This document shows, piece after piece, positions 27,359 through 36,241 of a DNA stretch of 57,243 nucleotides. The DNA lies in the NCBI RefSeq assembly GCF_001613125.1, contig NZ_BDBT01000035.1, positions 1-57,243 on the forward strand. Direction: 5' to 3'. The translations under genes were made by a program, and so were the position numbers. The stretch is from Nocardia shimofusensis NBRC 100134. GTDB taxonomy: Bacteria > Actinomycetota > Actinomycetes > Mycobacteriales > Mycobacteriaceae. Position 1 is the first letter of the stretch. Each line of letters begins with the position of its first letter. The notes below the pieces were generated by a model, which worked only from the letters and a program-made list of their open reading frames with translations, was not told the origin of the DNA and made no database searches.

Positions 27359-29232
27359 CCGGGCCCGGCGCGGGTGACGCGCTGTTCGACAACGAGGACA
27401 TGGCCGCCGGTTACACCGCCGAGCCGGAAGCCAGGAGCGCCGGCGAGGTCGACGTGACCGCGGTGCTGCCTGTGCTGGCCGACGAGGAGGCGGTCGCCGA
27501 GGTCGTCGCCCCGCATCGGGCATTCGAGACCGCGGTCGGCGAGCCGCTGCTGCGCACCGACGGCCTGACCGTCCGCTTCGGCGGCCTGACCGCGCTCGAC
27601 GACGTCAGCTTCGAGATCCGCCGCGGCGAGATCCTCGGCCTGATCGGGCCCAACGGCGCGGGCAAGACCACCTGCTTCAACGCCATCACCGGCGTCTACG
27701 CGCCGTCGGCGGGCCAGGTGTTCTTCGACGGCCGGCCGTTGAAGAAGACCAAACGCAACGCCATCACCCGCCTGGGCATCGCCCGCACCTTCCAGAATGT
27801 GCGGTTGTTCGGGGAGATGACCGCGCTGGAGAACGTGGTGGTCGGCACCGACGCCAGGCACAAGACCTCGGTGCCCGGCGCGATCTTCCGCACGCCGCGG
27901 CATCGCCGGGAGGAGCGCGACGCGATCGAACGCGGCATGGCGCTGCTCGAGTTCGTCGGCATCGCCGAGCGCGCGGTGGAGAAGGCCCGCAATCTCTCCT
28001 ACGGCGATCAGCGCCGGCTGGAGATCGCCCGCGCGCTGGCCACCGAGCCGAAGCTGCTGTGCCTGGACGAGCCGGCGGCGGGGTTCAATCCCAGCGAGAA
28101 GTCGGCGCTGATGGATCTGATCCGCAAGATCCGCGACGACGGGTTCACCGTGCTGCTCATCGAACACGACATGCGGTTGGTCATGGGCGTGACCGACCGG
28201 ATCGTGGTACTCGAGTTCGGCCGCAAGATCGCCGACGGACTGCCCTCGGAGATCCGCGACGATCCGGCGGTGATCGCGGCGTATCTCGGTGTGCCGGACG
28301 AGGAGGTCGCCTCGGGCAAGGCCGCCGCGCCACCGCCACCGTCCACGCAGCAGCCGTCGAGCGCGCCCTCGCCCGCCGACTATCCGACGCAGAAACTGCC
28401 GGTCCGGAAACCGGGCGCCGGCCCGGCGATCGAGGTCTCCGAACCCGCCCGCGAGCAGCCGGACCTCGGCGAACCCGAGCCCGCGCCTGCGGCGCGCGAG
28501 CCCTCGGACGCGCCCCCGCTGCTCGAGGTCGAGGACATGGTGGTCAACTACGGCCGCATCCAGGCACTGCACGGCGTCTCGCTGCGCGTGGCCGAAGGCG
28601 AGCTGGTGACCCTGCTCGGCGCCAACGGCGCGGGCAAGACCACGACGATGCGCGCCCTGTCCGGCCTGCTGCCGCTCACCCGCGGCCGCATCACCTTCGA
28701 GGGCCGCGACATCACGACGATGAAGGCGCACGACCGCGTGGTCGAGGGCCTCATCCAGGCGCCCGAGGGCCGAGGGGTGTTCCCCGGCATGACGGTCCAG
28801 GAGAACCTCGACATGGGTTGCTACGGGCGGACTTTCAAGCAGAAGTCCGAGTACGCCCAGACCCTCGACTGGGTATTCGAGCTCTTCCCCCGCCTGCTCG
28901 AGCGCCGCAAACAGGTCGGCGGCACCCTCTCCGGCGGCGAACAGCAGATGGTGGCCATCGGCCGCGCCCTCATGGCCCGGCCTCGCCTGCTCCTGCTCGA
29001 CGAACCGTCGATGGGCTTGGCGCCCATGGTGATCCAGCAGATCTTCCGCATCATCAGCGAGATCAACGAGCAGGGCACCACGGTGTTGCTGGTGGAGCAG
29101 AACGCCCAGCAGGCTCTCGCCCGCAGCGACCGGGCCTACATCCTGGAGACCGGTGGGGTTACCAAGACGGGCAGCGGCGCGCAACTGCTGACCGATCCCG
29201 CGGTCGAATCGGCGTACCTCGGCGTGGGCTGA
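27355..29232 (+). CDS. Fused LivG-LivF ATPase of the branched-chain amino acid transporter
   Basis: This single 625-residue frame contains two complete ABC ATPase domains. The first (about 64-320, LivG-like) has Walker A GPNGAGKTT near residue 98, signature LSYGDQRR near 214 and LLCLDEPAAGFNP. The second (about 386-625, LivF-like) has GANGAGKTT near 422, LSGGEQQ near 524 and LLLLDEPSMGLAP. A Pro/Ala/Glu linker of about 65 residues joins them. The N-terminal ~60 residues are an acidic extension. LivG and LivF are normally separate proteins. Both domains look intact, so the fusion should work as a built-in heterodimer. The GTG overlaps the livM stop. Confidence 0.93.
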   Translation: MTGPGAGDALFDNEDMAAGYTAEPEARSAGEVDVTAVLPVLADEEAVAEVVAPHRAFETAVGEPLLRTDGLTVRFGGLTALDDVSFEIRRGEILGLIGPNGAGKTTCFNAITGVYAPSAGQVFFDGRPLKKTKRNAITRLGIARTFQNVRLFGEMTALENVVVGTDARHKTSVPGAIFRTPRHRREERDAIERGMALLEFVGIAERAVEKARNLSYGDQRRLEIARALATEPKLLCLDEPAAGFNPSEKSALMDLIRKIRDDGFTVLLIEHDMRLVMGVTDRIVVLEFGRKIADGLPSEIRDDPAVIAAYLGVPDEEVASGKAAAPPPPSTQQPSSAPSPADYPTQKLPVRKPGAGPAIEVSEPAREQPDLGEPEPAPAAREPSDAPPLLEVEDMVVNYGRIQALHGVSLRVAEGELVTLLGANGAGKTTTMRALSGLLPLTRGRITFEGRDITTMKAHDRVVEGLIQAPEGRGVFPGMTVQENLDMGCYGRTFKQKSEYAQTLDWVFELFPRLLERRKQVGGTLSGGEQQMVAIGRALMARPRLLLLDEPSMGLAPMVIQQIFRIISEINEQGTTVLLVEQNAQQALARSDRAYILETGGVTKTGSGAQLLTDPAVESAYLGVG

Positions 29233-29239
29233 ACGTGAC

Positions 29240-29277
29240 GCCGCCTTCCCGGGGTTGCCCGCCTCGCCGAAGGCGGC
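29240..29277 (+). terminator. Possible terminator after the liv operon
   Basis: GCCGCCTT (29240-29247) pairs with AAGGCGGC (29270-29277) across a 22-nt GC-rich loop. It lies between the liv operon and the polA promoter. No T-run is present. Confidence 0.4.
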
Positions 29278-29329
29278 ATCCGTCGCGCGCGGCCTCCTGC
29301 CCTGTGCCGACGCTGTCGGTGCGGCTCAA

Positions 29330-29335
29330 TACACT
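29330..29335 (+). promoter_or_regulatory. -10 box of polA, leaderless start
   Basis: TACACT, a good match to TANNNT, lies 7 bases before the polA GTG. No Shine-Dalgarno sequence is present. Confidence 0.55.
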
Positions 29336-29342
29336 CTGACGG

Positions 29343-32078
29343 GTGACTCCAGCGACCACCACTCAGCGTCCGGGTTCCACCTCCGCCCCCGCCGGGGGTG
29401 ACCGGCCGACCCTGCTGTTGCTGGACGGCCATTCCATCGCCTATCGGGCGTTCTTCGCACTGCCCGCGGAGAACTTCAAGACGGTGACGGGGCAGACGAC
29501 GAACGCGGTGTACGGGTTCACCGCGATGCTGATCAACCTGCTGCGGGACGAGAAGCCGACGCACATCGCGGCGGCGTTCGATGTGTCGCGCAAGACTTTC
29601 CGCACCGAGGCATACCCGGAGTACAAGGCCAATCGGAGTCAGACCCCCGACGAGTTCCGCGGGCAGGTGGAGCTGACCAAGGACGTGCTGGGCGCGCTGG
29701 GCATCCCGGTGATGGCGATCGACGGCTACGAGGCCGACGACCTGATCGCGACGATCACCACCCAGGCCAGGGCGCAGGGCTTCCGCATCCTCATCGTCAC
29801 CGGTGACCGGGACTCCATCCAACTGGTCGACGACGACGTGACGGTGCTGTACCCGCGCAAGGGCGTCTCCGATCTGACCCGCTTCACCCCGGACGAGGTG
29901 ATGGCCAAGTACGGGCTCACGCCCGCGCAGTATCCGGACTACGCGGCGCTGCGGGGCGACCCGAGCGACAACCTGCCCGGCATCCCCGGCGTCGGGGAGA
30001 AGACCGCGGCGAAGTGGATCCGCGAGTACGGCGACCTGGCCACGTTGGTGGAGAAGGTCGACACGGTGAAGGGCAAGGTCGGTGACGCGCTGCGGGCGAA
30101 TCTGAGCAGCGTGGTGCTGAACCGGCAGTTGACCGAGATGGTCAAGGACGTATCGCTGCCCTACACCCCGGATCAGCTGGCGCAGGGGCCGTGGGATCGG
30201 GAGAAGATCCACCGGCTGTTCGACGACCTCGAGTTCCGGGTACTGCGCGACCGGCTGTTCGAGACGCTGGCGCCGCCGCAGCCCGAGGCCGACGCCGGGT
30301 TCGAGATCAGCGGTGGCGCGCTCGCCGTCGGCGCGGTCGCGGACTGGCTGGCAGAGCACGCGAAATCCGGTGTGCGCCACGGTGTTTCGGTCGTCGGCAA
30401 GGGCACGCCCGCGCACGGTGACGTGACGGCACTGGCCATCGCGGGCGGCGACGGGGAAAGCGGCTACATCGATGTCGCGATCCTGACGCCGGAAGACGAG
30501 GCGGCGCTGGGCGCGTGGCTGGCCGACCCGGGGGTGCCGAAGGCGCTGCACGAGGCGAAGGCGGCGATGCACGCGCTGCGCGGGCGGGGCTGGACCCTCG
30601 GGGGGCTCACCAGCGATACCGCGCTGGCCGCCTACCTGGTGCGGCCGGGCCAGCGCAGCTTCAACCTCGACGACCTCTCGCTGCGCTATCTGCACCGAGA
30701 GCTGCGCGCCGAGATCGACGACAGCGCCCAGCTCTCGCTGCTCGACGACGAGGACACCCTCGACGCGGAGACCGCGCGCGCGGAGATGCTGCGCGCCCGC
30801 GCGGTGCTCGACCTGGCCGAGGCGCTGGACGCCGAGCTGGAGAAGATCGAATCCACGGCGCTGCTCACCGATATGGAGTTGCCGCTGCTGTCGGTGCTGG
30901 CCGAGTTGGAGCACGCGGGTATCGCGGTGGACTGTGATCAGCTCGGGGCGTTGCAACGGCAGTTCGCCGACAAAGTGGCGCAGGCCGCCGACGCGGCCTA
31001 CGGGGTGATCGGCAAGCAGATCAATCTCGGCTCGCCCAAGCAGTTGCAGGTCGTGCTGTTCGACGAGCTGGACATGCCGAAGACCAAGCGCACCAAGACC
31101 GGCTACACCACCGACGCCGACGCGCTGGAATCGCTGTTCGAGAAGACCCAGCACCCTTTCCTCGAACACTTGCTCGCGCATCGCGACGCCACCCGGTTGA
31201 AGGTGACCGTGGACGGTTTGCTGAAGTCGGTCGCCGACGACGGCCGCATCCACACCACCTTCAACCAGACCATCGCGGCCACCGGCCGGTTGTCCTCCAC
31301 CGAACCGAACCTGCAGAACATCCCGATCCGCACCGATACCGGCCGGATGATCCGCGACACCTTCGTCGTCGGGTCCGGCTACACCGAGCTCATGACTGCC
31401 GACTACAGCCAGATCGAGATGCGGATCATGGCACACCTGTCCGGCGACGAAGGGCTGATCGAGGCGTTCAACTCCGGCGAGGATCTGCACAGCTTCGTGG
31501 CCTCCAAGGCGTTCGACATCCCGATCTTGGAGGTGACCCCGGAGGTGCGCAGGCGCATCAAGGCCATGTCCTACGGGCTGGCCTACGGGCTGAGCTCCTA
31601 CGGCCTCTCGGCCCAGCTGAAGATCAGCACCGCCGAGGCCAAAGAACAGATGGACGTCTATTTCTCCCGTTTCGGGCGCATCCGCGACTACCTGCACGAG
31701 GTCGTCGAGCAGGCCCGCAAGGTCGGCTACACCGAGACCTTGTTCGGCCGTCGCCGCTATCTGCCCGATCTGGATTCCGGCAATCGGCAGCGCCGCGAGT
31801 CGGCCGAGCGGATGGCGCTCAACGCCCCGATCCAGGGCACCGCCGCCGACATCATCAAGGTCGCGATGATCGACGTGCACCAGGCGATCCCGGCCGCGGG
31901 TCTGCGGTCACGGATGCTGTTGCAGATCCACGACGAACTCGTCTTCGAGGTCGCCGAGGGGGAGCACGAGGCGCTCGAACAACTGGCCCGCGATCGGATG
32001 TCCTCGGCCATTTCGCTGTCGGTGCCGCTGGACGTCTCGGTCGGCACCGGCCGCAGCTGGGATTCCGCCGCGCACTGA
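29343..32078 (+). CDS. polA: DNA polymerase I
   Basis: Repair and Okazaki-fragment-processing polymerase, 911 residues. The 5' nuclease domain (about 20-310) has LLLLDGHSIAYRAFFA and YEADDLIATI. The middle domain keeps the exonuclease fold but lacks the acidic metal ligands (HEAKAAMHAL where active enzymes have an Asp), as in mycobacterial PolA. The polymerase domain has motif A DYSQIEMRIMAHLSG, motif B RRRIKAMSYGLAYGLSSYG and motif C QIHDELVFEV. The GTG start is supported by the -10 box upstream. Confidence 0.97.
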   Translation: MTPATTTQRPGSTSAPAGGDRPTLLLLDGHSIAYRAFFALPAENFKTVTGQTTNAVYGFTAMLINLLRDEKPTHIAAAFDVSRKTFRTEAYPEYKANRSQTPDEFRGQVELTKDVLGALGIPVMAIDGYEADDLIATITTQARAQGFRILIVTGDRDSIQLVDDDVTVLYPRKGVSDLTRFTPDEVMAKYGLTPAQYPDYAALRGDPSDNLPGIPGVGEKTAAKWIREYGDLATLVEKVDTVKGKVGDALRANLSSVVLNRQLTEMVKDVSLPYTPDQLAQGPWDREKIHRLFDDLEFRVLRDRLFETLAPPQPEADAGFEISGGALAVGAVADWLAEHAKSGVRHGVSVVGKGTPAHGDVTALAIAGGDGESGYIDVAILTPEDEAALGAWLADPGVPKALHEAKAAMHALRGRGWTLGGLTSDTALAAYLVRPGQRSFNLDDLSLRYLHRELRAEIDDSAQLSLLDDEDTLDAETARAEMLRARAVLDLAEALDAELEKIESTALLTDMELPLLSVLAELEHAGIAVDCDQLGALQRQFADKVAQAADAAYGVIGKQINLGSPKQLQVVLFDELDMPKTKRTKTGYTTDADALESLFEKTQHPFLEHLLAHRDATRLKVTVDGLLKSVADDGRIHTTFNQTIAATGRLSSTEPNLQNIPIRTDTGRMIRDTFVVGSGYTELMTADYSQIEMRIMAHLSGDEGLIEAFNSGEDLHSFVASKAFDIPILEVTPEVRRRIKAMSYGLAYGLSSYGLSAQLKISTAEAKEQMDVYFSRFGRIRDYLHEVVEQARKVGYTETLFGRRRYLPDLDSGNRQRRESAERMALNAPIQGTAADIIKVAMIDVHQAIPAAGLRSRMLLQIHDELVFEVAEGEHEALEQLARDRMSSAISLSVPLDVSVGTGRSWDSAAH

Positions 32079-32092
32079 TCAGAAGTGAGCTG

Positions 32093-32118
32093 AGTCACAC
32101 GCGGTCACGCGGACCGTG
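32093..32118 (+). promoter_or_regulatory. Candidate ECF41-type promoter
   Basis: AGTCACA (32093-32099), 15 bp, then CGTG (32115-32118). The known ECF41 promoter is TGTCACA about 16 bp from CGTC. The site lies 45 bp before the ATG of the oxidoreductase, whose operon encodes the ECF41-like sigma factor, so autoregulation is plausible. Confidence 0.45.
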
Positions 32119-32162
32119 CGGCCGGTGTCTTGTGTCCGAACCCCGCAGTGGAGGAGGACACC

Positions 32163-33398
32163 ATGAGCGAGAACATCGAGGTCGTCGTGATCGGCGGTGG
32201 CTACGCCGGAGTGATGGCCGCCAACCGGCTGACCCGGCGGGCGGATGTGACGGTCACCCTGATCAACCCGCGACCGGCCTTCGTCAACCGCATTCGCCTG
32301 CACCAGCTGGCCGCCGGATCAGGGGACGCGGTCGTGGACTACCGGAACGTGCTGTCCGACCGAGTCCGGCTGGTGGCGGTCGTGGACTACCGGAACGTGC
32401 TGTCCGACCGAGTCCGGCTGGTGGTCGACACGGTCACCCGGATCGATCCGGCCACGCGCACGGTCGCGCCGGCGGCGCGGCCCGACCTCGGCTACGACTA
32501 TCTGATCTACGCCGTGGGCAGTGGCAGTGCGGCACCGACGGTTCCCGGCGCCGCCGAATTCGCCTATCGGGTCGGCACGTTGGAGGAGGCGCGGCGATTG
32601 CGGCCCGCCCTGGACGACACGCCCGTGTCGGCGCCGGTGGTCGTCGTCGGCGGTGGTTCGACCGGCATCGAGGTCGCCGCCGAAATGGCCGAGCAGGGTC
32701 GCGTGGTGACGCTGGTCTGCGGTGAGGCGCTCGCCGGGTACCTGCATCCGCGCATCCGGCGTTCGGTCGTCGAGCGGCTGACCCGGCTCGGGGTGACGAT
32801 GCTCGACGGACCGGACGCGACCGCGGTCGAGGTGACCCGCGATGCGGTACGACTGAGCGGCGGACACACGCTGCGCAGTGCGGTGACCATCTGGACCGCC
32901 GGCTTCTCCACGCCGGACCTGGCCGCACGCAGTGGTCTGAGTACCGACGCGATGGGCCGCCTGCTCACCGACGAGACGCTGACCAGCGTCGACGACGAGC
33001 GGATCGTCGCGGCGGGGGATTCGGCATCGCCGTCGGGAGCGCCGTTGCGAATGAGTTGCCAGAGCGCGCGGCCGCTGGGGGCGCATGCCGCCGACACCGT
33101 CCTGGCCAGGATCGAGGGCGGGCGGCCGGGGACCATCGATGTCGGCTTCTTCGGTCAGTGCATCGGCCTCGGCCGCCGCGCCGCCATGGTCCAGCTCGCC
33201 ACCCGAGATGACACCGTCACCCGGTTCGGGTTCGGTGGCCGCGTCGCCGCGATGATCAAGGAGAGTGCCTGCCGGGGCGTGATCGAGGAATTGGCCGCCG
33301 AAGCCCGCGAGCCCGGTGCGTTCTCCTGGCTGTTCAAGGACAGGAAGCGTGGGCGGAAGGTGCGGGCAGCGGGCGAGGCCGTACCGGTGGGGCGTTGA
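32163..33398 (+). CDS. FAD-dependent NAD(P)H oxidoreductase (NDH-2-like) with internal duplication
   Basis: A 411-residue pyridine nucleotide-disulphide oxidoreductase of the NDH-2/Ndi1-like group. The FAD-binding motif is VVVIGGGYAGVMAANRL and the NAD(P)-binding motif VVVVGGGSTGIEVAAEMA. WTAGFSTPDL and IVAAGDSA belong to the second FAD contact. It has a strong GGAGGAGG site before the ATG. Residues ~56-87 contain an exact 16-residue tandem duplication caused by a 48-bp repeat. Its stop lies 29 bp before the sigma factor ATG. ECF41 sigma factors are typically linked to carboxymuconolactone decarboxylases, oxidoreductases or epimerases, so this is probably the regulated gene. Confidence 0.9.
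   Translation: MSENIEVVVIGGGYAGVMAANRLTRRADVTVTLINPRPAFVNRIRLHQLAAGSGDAVVDYRNVLSDRVRLVAVVDYRNVLSDRVRLVVDTVTRIDPATRTVAPAARPDLGYDYLIYAVGSGSAAPTVPGAAEFAYRVGTLEEARRLRPALDDTPVSAPVVVVGGGSTGIEVAAEMAEQGRVVTLVCGEALAGYLHPRIRRSVVERLTRLGVTMLDGPDATAVEVTRDAVRLSGGHTLRSAVTIWTAGFSTPDLAARSGLSTDAMGRLLTDETLTSVDDERIVAAGDSASPSGAPLRMSCQSARPLGAHAADTVLARIEGGRPGTIDVGFFGQCIGLGRRAAMVQLATRDDTVTRFGFGGRVAAMIKESACRGVIEELAAEAREPGAFSWLFKDRKRGRKVRAAGEAVPVGR
32328..32423 (+). repeat. Exact 48-bp tandem duplication in the oxidoreductase gene
   Basis: Bases 32328-32375 and 32376-32423 are identical over all 48 bp. The unit is a multiple of three, so the frame stays open and VVDYRNVLSDRVRLV appears twice in the protein. Confidence 0.97.
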
Positions 33399-33427
33399 CC
33401 AGCAGCCTCGAGGGAAGGATTCGGGAG

Positions 33428-34324
33428 ATGAGCGAGCATGCCGCCGACCCGGCGACCGAGGTGTTCCTCGCACACCGGAATCTGCTGTTCACCGTCGCCT
33501 ACGAGATGCTCGGCTCGGCTGCCGACGCCGAAGACGTGTTGCAGGAGACCTGGCTGCGCTGGGTCGACGTCGACATGGACCAGGTGCGCGATCGGCGGGC
33601 GTATCTGGTCCGCATCACCACCCGGCAGGCGCTGAACCGGTTGCGTACGGTGCGGCGCCGCCGCGAGTCCTATGTCGGGCAGTGGCTGCCCGAGCCGGTG
33701 CTGACCACGCCGGACGTGGCCGAGAACGTCGAACTCGCCGAGAGTATGTCGATGGCGTTGATGCTCGTGCTCGAAACGCTGTCGCCGACCGAACGCGTGG
33801 TGTTCGTGCTGCGCGAGGTGTTCGCGGTCGGCTACGACGAGATCGCCGGCGCGCTCGGCAAGACGCCTGCGGCGGTGCGCCAGATCGCGCACCGCGCCCG
33901 CGCGCATGTCGAGGCCCGCCGACCGCGGGCGGTGGTATCGGCGCGCGAGACCGAAGCGGTGCTCGAGTCGTTTCAGCGGGCGTTGGAGACCTGGGATCTG
34001 CAGGGCTTTCTCGACGTGCTCGCCCCCGATGTGGTGATCGTGAGCGACGGCGGCGGACTGGTGCAGGCCGCGTTGCGGCCGATTGTCGGCGCGGAGAAGG
34101 TCGTCCGCTTCGTGTCCGGCGGCATCCGCAAGACCGGCGCGAAGCTGTCGTTCGAGCGGGTCGCGGTCAACGGCGCTCCGGCACTGGTGGTCCACGCGAA
34201 CGGCGTGTTCGACGGCGTGCTGGCGATCCGTGTCGAACAGGGCCGGGTCGCCGGTCTGTACTACGTCCGCAATCCGGAAAAGCTGACCCACATGGGCTCG
34301 GCGACGACCCTGTCACTGCACTGA
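33428..34324 (+). CDS. ECF41-family RNA polymerase sigma factor
   Basis: A 298-residue ECF sigma factor with sigma-2 (about 10-75), sigma-4 (about 108-165, SPTERVVFVLREVFAVGYDEIA) and a C-terminal SnoaL-like domain (about 175-298). The three hallmarks of ECF41 are present: WLPEP in the linker (87-91), DGGG in the SnoaL domain (207-210) and NPEKL near the end (282-286). The C-terminal domain is known to modulate activity in place of an anti-sigma factor. ATG 33428 was chosen. A TTG at 33395 overlapping the oxidoreductase is the alternative. SigJ-like annotation is also possible. Confidence 0.93.
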   Translation: MSEHAADPATEVFLAHRNLLFTVAYEMLGSAADAEDVLQETWLRWVDVDMDQVRDRRAYLVRITTRQALNRLRTVRRRRESYVGQWLPEPVLTTPDVAENVELAESMSMALMLVLETLSPTERVVFVLREVFAVGYDEIAGALGKTPAAVRQIAHRARAHVEARRPRAVVSARETEAVLESFQRALETWDLQGFLDVLAPDVVIVSDGGGLVQAALRPIVGAEKVVRFVSGGIRKTGAKLSFERVAVNGAPALVVHANGVFDGVLAIRVEQGRVAGLYYVRNPEKLTHMGSATTLSLH

Positions 34325-34337
34325 CGACCGCACGAGT

Positions 34338-35828
34338 TCACCGTGGGGCGATCTCCGGGGGATGCCGGTCGAACCACGGCGCGGCCGCCTCCAGCTGGGC
34401 GGCCAGGCGCAGCAGCAGCGCTTCGCTTCCGGTCGGGCCGGTGAAGTGCGCGCCCATCGGAAGGCCATCGGGGGTCGTCCCGAGCGGGACGCTCATGGCG
34501 GGCCTGCCGGTGACATTGGCGAGCTGGGTGAACGGGGCGGCGGAGAGATTGGCGGTCACGGTGGCGCGATACATGCCGGTGCGCGCGACGATATGGCCCG
34601 CGCCCGCCCGCAACAGGTGCGGCAGGATCGCGGCAGGCACACGGGGCAGATCGTCACGGCCGATGGGCAGCGGCGGTTCGGCCAGTGTCGGGCTGAGCAG
34701 CAGGTCGTAGCGGGAGTGGAACTCGGCCAGGGCGCGGGTGTACTCGTTCCAGCGTTCACCGGCGGCGACCAGAGCGGGACCGGAGACGCTGCGCCCGACG
34801 GCGGCCATGGCCTGCGTGTCGACGTCGAAATCGGTGGGCGAGGCACCGGTGCGGGCGCAGGTCTGCGCGATCGAAGCGGCCAGGTGCGTGGTCCAGACGG
34901 TCATGAAATCGCGGGCCAGCCGCAGTCCGTCGATGTCCGGTTCGGCCGGCTCGACCACGTGGCCGAGGGATTCCAGGAGCCGGGCGGTCTCGGTGACGAC
35001 GGCGGTCGCGTGCTCGTGCACGGGGGTGCCGAGGGGGGAGCGGTCGGTGAAGCCGATACGCAGCGGTCCGGGCGGCAGCGCGATGGCCTCCCGGTAGGGC
35101 TGGAGCGGGCGGGCCACCGTGTAGGGCGCGCCGGGGTCGGGCGGGGACAGGATGTCGAGCATGGCGGCGGTGTCGCGGACGCTGCGGGACACCACACCCT
35201 GCACGCCCGCGCCGAGAATGGAGTCACCGGCCAGCGGCCCGTTGGGCACCATGCCGCGGCCGGGTTTCAGGCCGAACAGACCGGTGCAGGCGGCGGGAAT
35301 GCGAATGGAGCCGCCGCCGTCGTTGGCGCCCGCGACCGGGACGACCCCGGCGGCCACCGCGGCGGCCGACCCACCGGAGGAACCGCCCGGCGTGCGCGTG
35401 AGATCCCAAGGGTTGCGGGTGATCCCGAAGGTGCGGGAGACCGTGACGGCCTTGCAGCCGAATTCGGGAGTGGTGGTCTTGCCGAAGATCACCACACCGG
35501 CGTCCAGCCAGCGCCGCACGACGATGCTGTGCTCGGCGGCGGGCACCGCGCGCAGCGGACCGGTGCCCGCCGAGGTGGGATGTCCGGCGTAGTCCTGCAT
35601 CAGGTCCTTGACGAGGAACGGGACGCCGGCGAACGGTCCGTCGAGGGCACCGGTGGCGCGCTCGCGGGCAGGGCCTTCCATCAGGGTGGTGACGATGCCG
35701 AGATCGGGGTCGACTTCGGCGCAGCGGGCCAGGGCGAGCTCGAGCAGTTCGATCGGCCGCACCTCACCGGCGGCGACGAGCTCGGCCAGACCGATCGCGT
35801 CGTGCGCGCGGTACTCGTCGAATCGCAT
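34338..35828 (-). CDS. Amidase signature family enzyme
   Basis: A 496-residue amidase with the Ser-cisSer-Lys triad: K74 in VPFLVKDLM, the cis-Ser in PGGSSGGSAAAVAAG (about 151) and the nucleophile in NDGGGSIRIPAA (about 174). It hydrolyses amides; the substrate cannot be deduced. Related actinobacterial proteins are called amidase or 6-aminohexanoate cyclic dimer hydrolase. GAGGAA lies about 7 bases before the ATG. It converges with the sigma gene, 13 bp apart, and no terminator is visible. Confidence 0.92.
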   Translation of the reverse strand: MRFDEYRAHDAIGLAELVAAGEVRPIELLELALARCAEVDPDLGIVTTLMEGPARERATGALDGPFAGVPFLVKDLMQDYAGHPTSAGTGPLRAVPAAEHSIVVRRWLDAGVVIFGKTTTPEFGCKAVTVSRTFGITRNPWDLTRTPGGSSGGSAAAVAAGVVPVAGANDGGGSIRIPAACTGLFGLKPGRGMVPNGPLAGDSILGAGVQGVVSRSVRDTAAMLDILSPPDPGAPYTVARPLQPYREAIALPPGPLRIGFTDRSPLGTPVHEHATAVVTETARLLESLGHVVEPAEPDIDGLRLARDFMTVWTTHLAASIAQTCARTGASPTDFDVDTQAMAAVGRSVSGPALVAAGERWNEYTRALAEFHSRYDLLLSPTLAEPPLPIGRDDLPRVPAAILPHLLRAGAGHIVARTGMYRATVTANLSAAPFTQLANVTGRPAMSVPLGTTPDGLPMGAHFTGPTGSEALLLRLAAQLEAAAPWFDRHPPEIAPR

Positions 35829-36085
35829 ATGCCATTCCTCTCACACCTCGCCCCGGTCGGGCTCGCGCCACGCCGAGTTCGGCGCCGTGGCCGTGAGCTG
35901 CGGTGATGATACTCACCGGTAGCGACATCGGGGGCTCGATAAGGTTGCGGTCCGGCATTCGGGTGCCTATTGTCGAGACCGTGCCGAATCCCGCCCATCG
36001 CTCTCGCGCAGCGCAACACAGCAGCGCAGCGCTAGGTGTCGCCGACCGCGACGCCGCGTCGCCGATGGCTCTTGCCGGGCTCACC
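35829..36085. other. Gap upstream of the amidase gene
   Basis: No protein gene is convincing here. It must contain the amidase promoter on the minus strand and that of the leader/LeuA-domain unit on the plus strand. An open frame on the plus strand runs through it into the leader peptide but has poor codon character. Confidence 0.5.
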
Positions 36086-36157
36086 ATGAACGCGCAGATC
36101 GCCGCCACCCCGGCATACGCGCTACCCGTCGTAGTAACCCGCCGTAGCGGGGTCTGA
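36086..36157 (+). CDS. Putative attenuator leader peptide
   Basis: A 23-codon frame, MNAQIAATPAYALPVVVTRR..., which uses the rare codons CTA (Leu) and GTA GTA (Val) directly before the first arm of a hairpin. An in-frame ATG at 36065 would give a 30-residue form with three Leu codons. Such a placement fits ribosome stalling on scarce Leu or Val as in attenuation leaders. No clear Shine-Dalgarno sequence precedes either ATG, so this is tentative. Confidence 0.4.
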   Translation: MNAQIAATPAYALPVVVTRRSGV

Positions 36158-36184
36158 TTTCGGACCGGCCCCCTCGCTGCGGGC
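36138..36184 (+). promoter_or_regulatory. Possible attenuator with three mutually exclusive hairpins
   Basis: CCCGC (36138-36142) pairs with GCGGG (36147-36151). GGGGTC (36149-36154) can instead pair with GACC-gg-CCCC (36163-36172). GCCC (36168-36171) can pair with GGGC (36181-36184). This gives the 1:2, 2:3, 3:4 order of an attenuator. The first arm overlaps the last codons of the leader peptide. No U-run follows the last arm. Confidence 0.4.
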
Positions 36185-36241
36185 TGTTACCTCTGTTGAT
36201 GCTGGTCCCCTCCACCGACTTCTTCGGGAAGACCTCCTTCA

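Noticed and set aside
29136..31880. A 914-codon open frame on the minus strand opposite polA
   Set aside because: It mirrors the codon bias of polA, is Arg/His/Gln-rich with no domain, and polA motifs are complete on the other strand. Similar long frames opposite other genes were dropped for the same reason.
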